64,000 nucleotides of DNA from Pseudomonadota bacterium (GTDB lineage Bacteria; Pseudomonadota; Gammaproteobacteria; Burkholderiales; Methylophilaceae): assembly GCA_029563075.1 (NCBI GenBank), contig JAKQTN010000037.1, positions 1 to 64,000 of the forward strand, written 5' to 3'. The notes under the pieces are model-generated. The model was not told the origin of the DNA, searched no databases, and saw nothing but the letters and a program-made list of their open reading frames with translations. The position numbers were made by a program, and so were the translations under genes. Every line of letters starts with the position of its first letter. The stretch's first letter is position 1. Below are positions 27,209-36,200 of the stretch, piece after piece.

Positions 27209-28624
27209 TTATGCCGCACTCAACAAGTGTTTAGGCATGTTTTGTAGCATATGATGTGCGTCCGCGATTGGCTGCACTTGGCCGCTGGTATCCATGATGT
27301 GCATTTTTTTGAGCCAGGCTTCAAACTCCGGCGCGGCTTTCAAGCCCAATACTTTGCGCAGATACAGCGCATCGTGGAAAGAAGTGGTCTGGTAATTGAG
27401 CATGATGTCATCAGCTCCCGGAATGCCCATAATAAACGTCAGTCCAGCCGTGGCAAGCAGCGTCATTAAGGTGTCCATGTCGTCCTGATCCGCCTCGGCA
27501 TGGTTGGTGTAGCACACATCGCAGCCCAGCGGCACGCCAAGCAGTTTGCCGCAAAAGTGATCCTCCAGCCCGGCACGGATAATCTGTTTACCATCATACA
27601 AATATTCTGGCCCGATAAAGCCCACCACCGTATTAGTCAGTAGCGGCGATAGATGCCGTGCAACCGCGTAGGCGCGGGCTTCGCAGGTCTGCTGATCCAG
27701 CCCAAAATTGGCATTGGCGGATAATGCGGAGCCCTGGCCGGTTTCAAAGTACATCACATTATGGCTGCCTGATTCATTTTTGACCGTGCCCCGATTCAAT
27801 GACAGTACCGCAGATTGCGCCTCTTTGAGCAGGGCGATATTGATGCCGAAACTTTTATTGGCTTTTTCCGTGCCTGCAATCGACTGAAACACCAAGTCAA
27901 CCGGCGCGCCTTTTTCTATGAGCTGAATCTGGTTGGTAACGTGCGTCAAAATGCAGGATTGCGTGGGGATTTCATATTGGTTAATCACCTCATCCACCAG
28001 ATAATACAAATCCATCAGTGCAGGCAAACTATCAGTCGCGGGGTTGATGCCAATTACCGCATCACCCGCGCCGTACAACAAGCCATCCAGCATCGAAGCG
28101 GCAATACCGCGCATATCATCCGTGGGGTGATTGGGCTGCAGGCGCACTGAGATATGGCCCGGCAGGCCAATAGTGTTGCGGAACGAGGTGGTGACATGGC
28201 ATTTCTTTGCCACCAGAATCAAATCCTGGTTACGCATGAGTTTAGAAACAGCGGCAGCCATTTCTGGCGTAACTCCAGGTGCTACACGCTTTAAGGTTGC
28301 CGAATCAGCAATATCGGAAAGCAGCCAGTCACGAAAATCGCCTACCGTTAAATGGCTAATCTCTGCAAACGCCTTTTTGTCATGCGTATCGACGATCAGG
28401 CGTGAGACTTCATCGGTTTCGTAGGGAATGATAAGCTCTTCCAGAAAGCGCTTCAGCGGGATCTCCGCCAGGCACATTCTGGCAGCCATGCGTTCCGCAT
28501 AAGTATCCGCCGCCACGCCTGCAAGATAATCGCCAGAGCGCGCCGGCGTTGCCTTAGCAAGCACAGCCTTTAAGTCAGCGAACTGATAAGTCTGCACGCC
28601 CACACTATAACGATACGTCATCAT
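27209..28624 (-). CDS. eutB: Ethanolamine ammonia-lyase large subunit
   Basis: The 471-residue EutB TIM barrel (E. coli 453) has the conserved TPARSGDYLAGVAA N-terminal region, the substrate site around TDSLPALMDLYYLVDEV, NVMYFETGQGSALSANANFG and IMGIPGADDIMLNYQTTSFHD. It cleaves ethanolamine to acetaldehyde and ammonia by a radical mechanism using adenosylcobalamin. No EutA reactivase, shell proteins or EutR regulator are present, so this is the short, microcompartment-free arrangement used for nitrogen scavenging. It is divergent from an APC permease across a 244-base control region. Confidence 0.95.
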   Translation of the reverse strand: MMTYRYSVGVQTYQFADLKAVLAKATPARSGDYLAGVAADTYAERMAARMCLAEIPLKRFLEELIIPYETDEVSRLIVDTHDKKAFAEISHLTVGDFRDWLLSDIADSATLKRVAPGVTPEMAAAVSKLMRNQDLILVAKKCHVTTSFRNTIGLPGHISVRLQPNHPTDDMRGIAASMLDGLLYGAGDAVIGINPATDSLPALMDLYYLVDEVINQYEIPTQSCILTHVTNQIQLIEKGAPVDLVFQSIAGTEKANKSFGINIALLKEAQSAVLSLNRGTVKNESGSHNVMYFETGQGSALSANANFGLDQQTCEARAYAVARHLSPLLTNTVVGFIGPEYLYDGKQIIRAGLEDHFCGKLLGVPLGCDVCYTNHAEADQDDMDTLMTLLATAGLTFIMGIPGADDIMLNYQTTSFHDALYLRKVLGLKAAPEFEAWLKKMHIMDTSGQVQPIADAHHMLQNMPKHLLSAA

Positions 28625-28681
28625 GCGCCTCTGCTCCTGAATAACCTACCCTTGATGCTGGCATTATGCGACACTTTTTAG

Positions 28682-28701
28682 CCATACCGCAAATGGTATG
28701 G
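28682..28701. promoter_or_regulatory. Palindromic operator candidate between eutBC and the permease
   Basis: CCATACC (28682-28688) and GGTATGG (28695-28701) form a perfect 7-bp inverted repeat around GCAAAT. It lies between the divergent eutB and permease genes, about 22 bases before a candidate promoter. A regulator is inferred; none is encoded nearby. Confidence 0.55.
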
Positions 28702-28722
28702 TCGAATGTCACAAACTGGTAC

Positions 28723-28750
28723 TTGCTTTTGCGCATTATAAATCTATACT
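28723..28750 (+). promoter_or_regulatory. Candidate sigma70 promoter of the permease gene
   Basis: TTGCTT (28723-28728) and TATACT (28745-28750) are separated by 16 bases, about 120 bases before the permease start. It is a reasonable match to -35 and -10 boxes. Confidence 0.5.
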
Positions 28751-28868
28751 AGGAACGCACTATGTCTTCCCAATATAAAAAATAGCTTCAGGATTTCTCT
28801 GTTTTTAAGTTTTAAAAATTAGTATCTAGTAGTTTCTATTAGCATTTAATCTTTAAAAGGGGTAAAAA

Positions 28869-30341
28869 ATGAGTGAGTCGAATCAGGCATTGGATCATGA
28901 TGCCAAAGAACTAAAAAAAATGGGTTATGAGCAGGAACTTCATCGACATATGGGTGGATTTTCTAATTTTGCTATCTCCTTTTCTATTATTTGTATTCTG
29001 GCTGGCGGCATTACAGCTTTTCCACTGGCATTAGGTGGTGCTGGTGGCGCGTCTATTGGCATCGGCTGGCTGGTCGGCGGGTTGTTTGCCACCATTGTTG
29101 CGTTAGCCATGGCTCAAATTTCTTCAAGCTACCCAACGGCCGGCGGCTTATATCACTGGGGTTCTATTTTGGGCGGCAAAGGCTATGGCTGGTGTACCGC
29201 CTGGTTTAATTTGCTGGGGCTAATTTTTGTAGTGGCCTCAGTGAATTTCGGTGTGTACGACTTCTTCTTTAAAGGGCTGGCACTACCTATCCTGGGAGTG
29301 GATGTCTCAGGGTTTGGTTATGCGCATCAAACCTTTTATATAGCGCTGTTCACTGCTATCCAAGCAGTCTTAATTTATCGCTTTCCAAAATTTACGACTA
29401 AAATCACAGACTTGTCAGGATATTTGATTATGGCTATAGGTGGCATTCTTACCATGTCTTTATTGGCTTACAACCAAAACCCACTCGATTATTCCAGACT
29501 TTTTACATTCACCAACTTTACAGGCACTGAAGGTAGTGTTTGGCCGGCAAGTGAAGGCATGGTCTTCCCGTTCTTACTTGGGCTGTTGCTAGCGGTTTAT
29601 ACTATTACCGGCTTTGATGCCTCTGCACACACTTCTGAAGAAACGCGCAATGCAGCAACAGCCGTTCCTAAAGGCATTGTAAGTTCGGTGGTTTACTCAG
29701 TAATTTTTGGTTATATTATGATTTGTACGTTCGTATTGGTCATGCCGGATGTTGCCACTGGCGTTAAGCAAGGCTTTGGATTTTTTGATGCCCTTTTAAA
29801 TACATTGCCTCCAGTTTTAAAATCCATATTAGGACTTGGTATATTCTTGGTCAACTTTTTGTGTGGTTTGGCTTGTTTAACCTCTTGCTCACGCATGATG
29901 TTTGCTTTTGCCCGTGATGGTGGCTTACCTGCATCAAAGCTCTTGCGTAAAGTGGATCGCACGTTAAAAACACCTGTTGCCGCAGTTTGGGCATCCGCCA
30001 TTTTGGCGATAGTTGCCACTTTATATGCCGCGGCTTTTAGTGTGCTGGCAGTAGGCTGCGCTGTGTTTCTTTACATTTCTTACATTATGCCAACAGCCGC
30101 AGGCATCCTGGCAGAAGGTAAAACCTGGAAACATAAAGGGCCATTTGATTTAGGCGGAATGTCCAAGCTTATTGCCGTGTTAGCCGTAATTGGCGGCGGC
30201 TTTTTGGTTATCGTTGGGATACAACCACCGAATGAAAAAGTGCTCTATGTGACAATTTTCATGCTGGTTGTGATGGCTGCATTCTGGTTTTTATTTGGCG
30301 AAAAGAAACGCTTTAAAGGCCCGCCAGCCATTAAAGAATAA
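28869..30341 (+). CDS. APC-superfamily permease, probable ethanolamine/amine importer
   Basis: This 490-residue, 12-helix protein is of the amino acid/choline transporter type. Early blocks are KKMGYEQELHRHMGGFSNFAISFSIICILAGGITAF, then ISSSYPTAGGLYHWGSILGGKGYGWCTAWFNLLG. The conserved GFDASAHTSEETRNAATAVPKGI in helix 6-7 marks the ACT/GABA-permease subfamily. Ethanolamine as substrate is inferred from divergence with eutBC, not from sequence; an amino acid or GABA substrate is possible. Good ribosome-binding site (AAAAGGGG). A terminator follows directly. Confidence 0.82.
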   Translation: MSESNQALDHDAKELKKMGYEQELHRHMGGFSNFAISFSIICILAGGITAFPLALGGAGGASIGIGWLVGGLFATIVALAMAQISSSYPTAGGLYHWGSILGGKGYGWCTAWFNLLGLIFVVASVNFGVYDFFFKGLALPILGVDVSGFGYAHQTFYIALFTAIQAVLIYRFPKFTTKITDLSGYLIMAIGGILTMSLLAYNQNPLDYSRLFTFTNFTGTEGSVWPASEGMVFPFLLGLLLAVYTITGFDASAHTSEETRNAATAVPKGIVSSVVYSVIFGYIMICTFVLVMPDVATGVKQGFGFFDALLNTLPPVLKSILGLGIFLVNFLCGLACLTSCSRMMFAFARDGGLPASKLLRKVDRTLKTPVAAVWASAILAIVATLYAAAFSVLAVGCAVFLYISYIMPTAAGILAEGKTWKHKGPFDLGGMSKLIAVLAVIGGGFLVIVGIQPPNEKVLYVTIFMLVVMAAFWFLFGEKKRFKGPPAIKE

Positions 30342-30369
30342 GCTTGATAAAGCATAATTAACCTGTCGT

Positions 30370-30405
30370 GCCCATCATATTTAGCGATATGATGGGCATT
30401 TTTAT
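30370..30405 (+). terminator. Terminator after the permease gene
   Basis: GCCCATCATAT (30370-30380) / ATATGATGGGC (30387-30397) stem followed by ATTTTTATT. It ends 3 bases before the next gene's start. Confidence 0.88.
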
Positions 30406-30407
30406 TG

Positions 30408-30779
30408 ATGAATCAGATGAGAGATTTGGACGAACTCTTTACCGCACTGGCCAAATCACCCTTCCGGAGCGGCTTTCACCTGCGCGGCAAAGACTACACT
30501 TACCTGCAAGAAAAAGGCCTAGAATCAGTGCTGACGCATGCGGAAGACTTTATCAGCAAACGTCTCGCCCCTGCAGAAATCAGTAACGATGGCAAACAAA
30601 CCCCCATGCGCGGCCACCCTGTTTTTGTTGCACAGCACGCTACCGCCTGCTGTTGCCGCAGCTGTCTGCAAAAATGGCATCGAATCCCGCCTGGGCGTGA
30701 GCTCACGCTGGAAGAGCAGGCCTATGTGGTAGTTGTGTTGGAGCGATGGTTACGGCAAGAAGTGAAAAAAACAGGGTGA
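30408..30779 (+). CDS. DUF4186 domain protein
   Basis: The 123-residue protein matches the DUF4186 family throughout: DELFTALAKSPFRSGFHLRGKD, YLQEKGLESVLTHAEDFISKRLAPAEISNDGKQTPMRGHPVF (in parts), and QHATACCCRSCLQKWHRIPPGREL. The conserved CCxxCxxKWH motif suggests metal or nucleotide binding; function is unknown. The ATG at 30408 has no Shine-Dalgarno sequence and sits directly behind the permease terminator. A second ATG at 30417 is possible. Confidence 0.85.
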   Translation: MNQMRDLDELFTALAKSPFRSGFHLRGKDYTYLQEKGLESVLTHAEDFISKRLAPAEISNDGKQTPMRGHPVFVAQHATACCCRSCLQKWHRIPPGRELTLEEQAYVVVVLERWLRQEVKKTG

Positions 30780-30819
30780 TTTTTAATAGCGGATCAACCG
30801 CCGGAATCAACCACCAGAA

Positions 30820-32031
30820 TTAACCAAAAGCCCCGTCAGTTCTTGGCTTTAACAGTATCGGCGCGTAAACCGCCACAAAAACCGCAAAGCCCAATATCCA
30901 TAAAATCGAAGATATAAGTATCCAGTTTGTATAATGCTGCGTACTTAGCATAGGTACCAGCGAGCGAAACAGCAAGCTCATAACAATCCCCGCAAAAGCA
31001 AATCCCATCCAGCGCGAGGGCTTTCTGATATCACGGCCGGTGTGCCCCAGAGCTACGCGTGACATCATACCCAGCGTCATTAACCCGATTCCGCCAATCG
31101 TGAAAAGATGCAGCGTTAGAATAGACAGCTGACTGTACTGGGCTTGCAAGCCGTAAAATAGAAAGCCAACATTTATCAGCCAGGCCGACAGGTACAGGCT
31201 CCATAACAATGGCACCTGCCAGATTCCTGCAGCATGCCAATTACGCAAGCGGTAGCCATTCAAAGCAAATAAAACCCACGCCAGCAGTGATGTTAAATTA
31301 GCAATCTGAATAAAAATCACGTTTAAGAATAGCGCGACAAAAACCGCCAGAATGCTGATATCCAGCCATTTGTATTGCTTTAGCTGGATTTTTTCTTCCA
31401 CACCGCGCTCGATAAAAAATGGGATGACACGACGGCCTATCATTAAAATCAGGCTGATAAACAGCAGCACCGCTCCGTTAATGGCATACAGCATGCCGCT
31501 TGTTAATATGCCGTAACAGCCAAGATAAAAAGCCAGATTGCCCACCCACAACAAAATGACTTTACTCACCACTGCAAGCTGCTTCCATTGCTTTGCCTTG
31601 ATAATTGGCCTGGCTACGGCACCGATCAAAAAAAGACCGAATAGCATATCCGCGGCTGCTGCCCATGGTAAAAATGTCGTGCCAAACAGGAATAACAGTC
31701 TGGCCGCACACCAAAGCATGAACAACGCCATTAATGGCTTGCCATAAAGCGTTTGGATTCCTGTCCAGTTTTTTACCGCAGTGAGCAGAAAGCCCGCGAC
31801 CACAGCCATGCCGTAACCATATAGCATCTCATGCGCATGCCATTGGCTGATCGTTATATGGGTAATGCTTGCCGAGCCATGAAAAAAATAGACATATATC
31901 CACAGGGCTATCGAAACAACGGCAAAAATACCCGCCCCTAAAAAGAATGGGCGAAAACCAAGATTGAATAATGCGAGCTTTTTCGCTGACGGATGATTAG
32001 GTTTGTTGATTTGTATTTGTACGAGTGCCAT
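30820..32031 (-). CDS. nnrS: NnrS family membrane protein
   Basis: The 403-residue, 12-helix protein has typical NnrS features: LFNLGFRPFFLGAGIFAV near 25, ISQWHAHEMLYGYGMAVVAGFLLTAVKNWTG (in parts) near 80-110, RRVIPFFIERGV near 200 and LHLFTIGGIGLMTLGMMSRVALGHTGR near 310-335. Its His residues bind haem/copper in studied members. NnrS relieves nitric oxide and nitrosative stress, often near denitrification genes. None is seen here, so it is an isolated copy. Confidence 0.92.
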   Translation of the reverse strand: MALVQIQINKPNHPSAKKLALFNLGFRPFFLGAGIFAVVSIALWIYVYFFHGSASITHITISQWHAHEMLYGYGMAVVAGFLLTAVKNWTGIQTLYGKPLMALFMLWCAARLLFLFGTTFLPWAAAADMLFGLFLIGAVARPIIKAKQWKQLAVVSKVILLWVGNLAFYLGCYGILTSGMLYAINGAVLLFISLILMIGRRVIPFFIERGVEEKIQLKQYKWLDISILAVFVALFLNVIFIQIANLTSLLAWVLFALNGYRLRNWHAAGIWQVPLLWSLYLSAWLINVGFLFYGLQAQYSQLSILTLHLFTIGGIGLMTLGMMSRVALGHTGRDIRKPSRWMGFAFAGIVMSLLFRSLVPMLSTQHYTNWILISSILWILGFAVFVAVYAPILLKPRTDGAFG

Positions 32032-32128
32032 GAAGCGAAGTATACATTGATATCCTGCCTATTGGCTTGATACGGCACAACGCCAACACAGCCCATTCCT
32101 GCCACTTCCACAACAAAAAAACAAAAAA

Positions 32129-32254
32129 TTAATGCTTATTTTTTGCTGGTGTGCTTGATTTCATTGGAATAATGGAACTTGCCGGCACCACGACCTCTTT
32201 ACTTTTTTTAGGCTTTTTTATTTCCTTGTTACCGCGAATCTGACCTTTTGCCAT
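32129..32254 (-). CDS. Small basic conserved protein (41 aa)
   Basis: The 41-residue peptide starts MAKGQIRGNKEIKKPKK and is Lys/Ser/Pro-rich. The opening MAKGQ-R-N-E-KKPKK pattern recurs in many proteobacterial and other genomes as an unnamed short protein, so it is considered real. A strong ribosome-binding site (AAGGAG) lies 7 bases upstream. No function known. Confidence 0.75.
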   Translation of the reverse strand: MAKGQIRGNKEIKKPKKSKEVVVPASSIIPMKSSTPAKNKH

Positions 32255-32406
32255 GATATCTCTCCTTAAGAGTTCTACAGAGCTTCATCATAGGCCGATA
32301 GGGAAATATAGGTGAAATATTTTCAGGCGTTATTGGTGAGGCGTAGGCACAAAAAAACTCTTCAGGCTATGTAACAGCCTTATAGTAAAGCTACAAAGGT
32401 TTTGCA

Positions 32407-32505
32407 CTACTTGTTAGCGAGCTTGGCAAACCCTACCAACACCAAAACAATCACGGCGAGTACGCCGACTAACGTAGCAATTCCCTGCCAGCCTAAAAAG
32501 GTCAT
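32407..32505 (-). CDS. Single-span membrane micropeptide (32 aa)
   Basis: The 32-residue frame starts MTFLGWQGIATLVGVLAV and is one hydrophobic helix ending in KLANK. It is preceded by GGGAG at a suitable distance. No family recognised. The composition is that of a real small membrane protein rather than chance. Confidence 0.55.
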   Translation of the reverse strand: MTFLGWQGIATLVGVLAVIVLVLVGFAKLANK

Positions 32506-32718
32506 TTTGTTCTCCCATCATTTCCAACAATGTTGAATCGAACACCTGCAAGCGCTTGAATCGTATTACTTAAATCCGAATAACAACTTGATTCATATCA
32601 AAAATTATTTATTATTTGTCAAAATACAGCCTGTTGACCAAGCTATATTAAATTAAGTTTTCACAGGTTTTTAGGGGTATGATTTACTCTTATTGATTTC
32701 TTTTTCAGGATCACCCCC

Positions 32719-33225
32719 ATGTTTACCATGTACGATGCCACGATTCCACCGATTAAACGCGCACTGACCAATCTTTCCGCCATTCTGAAAAAAGGTGAGG
32801 ATTATGCCAACGCTAAGAAAATCGAGCCTGTGGTCTTGCTCAGCGCAAGACTTTTTCCTGACATGTATCCGCTTATGCGACAGGTGCAGATTGCGACCGA
32901 AATGAGCAAGGGCGCAGCGGCACGGTTAGCGGGGGTAGATATCCCCAAGTATGAAGACAATGAAACCAGCTTTGCAGAGCTGCAGGCGCGCATCGCCAAA
33001 ACCATCGCGTTTATCGACAGCATCAAACCAGCGCAAATGGAAGGCAGCGAAACCCGCGATGTGACGATTGCCGTGCGCAAAATTGAGTTAACATTTACAG
33101 GACAGGCTTACCTGCAAAAATGGGTTTTGCCTAATGTGTATTTTCACGTGACGACTGCTTACAACATTTTGCGCCATAATGGCGCAGATCTGGGTAAAGC
33201 GGACTATCTAGGCCCCAGAGACTAG
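32719..33225 (+). CDS. DUF1993 domain protein
   Basis: The 168-residue helical protein has DUF1993 blocks MFTMYDATIPPIKRALTNLSAILKKGEDYA, ARLFPDMYPLMRQVQIATEMSKGAAARLAG (in parts) and PNVYFHVTTAYNILRHNGADLGKADYLG. The fold is DinB-like (four-helix bundle, often metal-binding). Function is unknown. Convergent with the AsmA-like giant gene. Confidence 0.88.
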   Translation: MFTMYDATIPPIKRALTNLSAILKKGEDYANAKKIEPVVLLSARLFPDMYPLMRQVQIATEMSKGAAARLAGVDIPKYEDNETSFAELQARIAKTIAFIDSIKPAQMEGSETRDVTIAVRKIELTFTGQAYLQKWVLPNVYFHVTTAYNILRHNGADLGKADYLGPRD

Positions 33226-33236
33226 GGAACCTCCGA

Positions 33237-36200
33237 TTATCGCCGCCTCACATCGTTAATTTTGCCGGTCAGGCTGAAGTTCGCATACAGGCGTCGCGAT
33301 TGGGCTGCTAAATTAGCGCTTATTTTTCCCGAAACATCCTGATTAGGCATTACATCCACCTGACCCCGGGCATGGAATTGTGGAGATTCCAGCATGAGCT
33401 TTCTGTACTGATAAAGCCCATTCTTAATCTGCACGTTACCCGTCAGTGTGTCGAAATGCGTGGAATCACCTGCCAAAGACTGGCTTTCCCTGGACAACAC
33501 GGCACGGGTAAGCTCAACGCCATTGAAGCTGCCATGGCTAATATCAAAATTGGCGGTAATGTCAGGTGCTTCAGTCAGCCCGGCAGCCTTGGCCGATTTG
33601 CAAACGAACTTTCCTGCCAGGTTCAGTTTTCCGTCGATGGAGGCAGCACTGTTAAACGCCTGCAACACCTGCGGCATATCCGCTCGGCTTAGGCGGAAAT
33701 CCCCAGATGTGCTCCATTGGCCGCCCCAATCAACGACTGCAGTGGCTGTGAAGCTGCCGCCGTAGATATCACCTTTGAGCTGACTAAAATTAATCTGATT
33801 CCGATTTAGAATGCCTTTGGCATTAAGGGCATCAAACACGATCTTCGGGTTTACAGGCAGCGGCCAATGAGTGGCGTTGAGCACAAGCTCATAACTGCCA
33901 CCGTGCGGGAGTATCTGGACCGAAAGCGTCTGGTCGGCCATGCTGAGTTCGATATTTTTAAGTTCATGCGAGTCATTAATCCCGACTTTGCCCGCAAAAG
34001 GCCCAAGCTCCAGATCGCGAATTTTCAACGAAATATTTTTCAGGCTCATCTGCTCAATCTTCAGGTGTTCTGCTTTGCCAGCATTGCCGATCCATTGCAG
34101 CGCTTGTCCAAAATTCTCCCGCTCAATCTTCAGCCCCTCGATCTCCAGTGATTTCACTACCTTCACCGGTTCAAATAGCGTTGAAGCGACCGGTATCACA
34201 TGCACAGTCTCGATTTGATGGCGGACGTTAGCGCCAATTGTCACTTCTCCAATCACCAGATTCGGCTCAGGCCACAGTGAGACATGGACATTCTTGACGG
34301 TCACCGGCTCGCCCGTGCTGTTGGACGCGAGCTTTTCAATGGGTTCAACCAACATGCCAAAGTTGATGTAGGGCAACAGAACTATCAACATCAGAGCCAG
34401 CAGCGGCAAACCAATCAATGTGGCCTTTGCCCCTCGCTTAATCCATCTTTTAACACCCGCGGCCGCCACCCTCAACATGGCCTGGGTCCTCGCCTGCGCC
34501 TTGAGTCTGGCTTCAGCTTTCGCATCTTCTTTGGCAATGCGCTTCACTTCCTCGCGCGCCAGATCTTCAGCATCTTGCCGGGTTTTTTCATCGGCCGCTT
34601 GTGTTGATTCTTCTATTTCAATTTTTGGCGCACGTCCGGCCTCAAGCTCGGCCTCTTCTTCGGCTAACTCACGCAGATCCTCTTCCGACAAGGCACGTTC
34701 ATCATCCTCAAAAAATTTATTCCGCGCTTCCTCCGCTTCTCTGGCAATACGCTCTGCTTCAAGTTTTGCCTTTTCCTGCGCTTCCGCCTTGGCTTGCTCT
34801 TCGGCTTCTGCCCTGGCCTTTTCTTCCGCAACCTGTTCAGCTGAGATTTCATTTTCAACCATTAACCTAGCCTCGTCAGCCTCTTTGGCTAGCGCCTCTG
34901 TTTTGGATTTTTTTCGTTCCTTCTCTGCCTCTTGGGCGATACGCTCCATTTCCAGGCGCGTTTTTTCCTTCGCCTCGGCTCTCGCCTTTTCTTCGGCCTC
35001 TGCTTTAGCGCGCAGCCGCTCTGCCTCCTGCTGGGCCTTGCGCTCTGCTTTCAAGCGCGCCTCCTCCGCGGCCTTAGCCTTGCGTTTGGCTTCCAATCTG
35101 TCAGCTTTGGCCTTGGCTTCAGATTTTTTTCGTTCCTCTTCCGCTTCTCGGATGATGCGTTTCATTTCGCGGCGAGTGCTCTCTTCCGCCTCAACTCTGG
35201 CTTTTTCTTCGGCTTCAGCTTTGGCGCGCGCCTGCTCGGCTTCTGCTTTGGCTTTTTCTTCAGCTTGACGGGCTAGGCGCTCAGTTTCCAGGCGTGTTTC
35301 TTCTTCCGCTCTGGCCTTACGTTCTGCTTCCAAACGCGCCTCTTCGTCGACCCTTGCTTTTCTCTCGGCCTCCAGCCGTGCTTCCTCTGCGGCCTTGGCG
35401 CGGGCTTCTTCCGCTTCGGCTTTCTTCTGTGCTTCTTCTGCCTCGCGGGCAATGCGCTCAATTTCACGGCGTGCGTTCTCTTTGGCATCGGCCTCGGCTT
35501 TAGCGCGCGCTTTTTCTGCTTCTACTCTGGCTTTTTCTTCGGCTTCCCTGGCCTTGCGTTCAGCCTCCAGACGCGCTTTTTCCTCGGCTTTGGCTTTGCG
35601 TTCAGCCTCAAGCCTGGCATTTTCTTCAGCTTCGGCTTTGGCACGTGCCTGTTCAGCTTCAGCTTTCGCTTCACGGGCGATGCGCTCTGCCTCCAGGCGC
35701 GCTTCTTCCTCAGCCTTTGCTTTTCTCTCGGCCTCCAGCCGTGCTTCCTCTGCGGCCTTGGCGCGGGCTTCCGCTTCGGCTTTCTTTTGCGCTTCTTCTG
35801 CCTCGCGGGCAATACGCTCGATTTCACGGCGTGCGTTCTCTTTGGCATCGGCCTCGGCTTTAGCGCGTACTTTTTCTGCTTCTACTCTGGCTTTTTCTTC
35901 GGCTTCCCTAGCTTTATGCTCAGCCTCCAGACGCGCTTTTTCCTCGGCCTTGGCTTTGCGCTCGGCCTCAATTCTGGCCTTTTCTTCAGCCTCTGCCTTG
36001 GCGCGTGCCTGTTCTGCTTCAGCTTTGGCTTTTTCTTCGGCTTCGCGGGCGATGCGCTCTATTTCAAGACGCGCTTTTACTTTTGCCTCGGCTTTTTCTT
36101 TCTCTCTGGCACGTGCCTGCTCTGCCTCAATTCTGGCTTTTTCTTCGGCTTCCCTAGCCTGACGCTCAGCCTCCAGACGCGCTTGTTCCTTTGCTCTGGC

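Noticed and set aside
34420..36162. Long antisense Ser/Ala-rich reading frames opposite the coiled-coil gene
   Set aside because: They are the reverse complement of Glu/Ala/Lys repeats, so they have no stops by composition; no start signals or domains.
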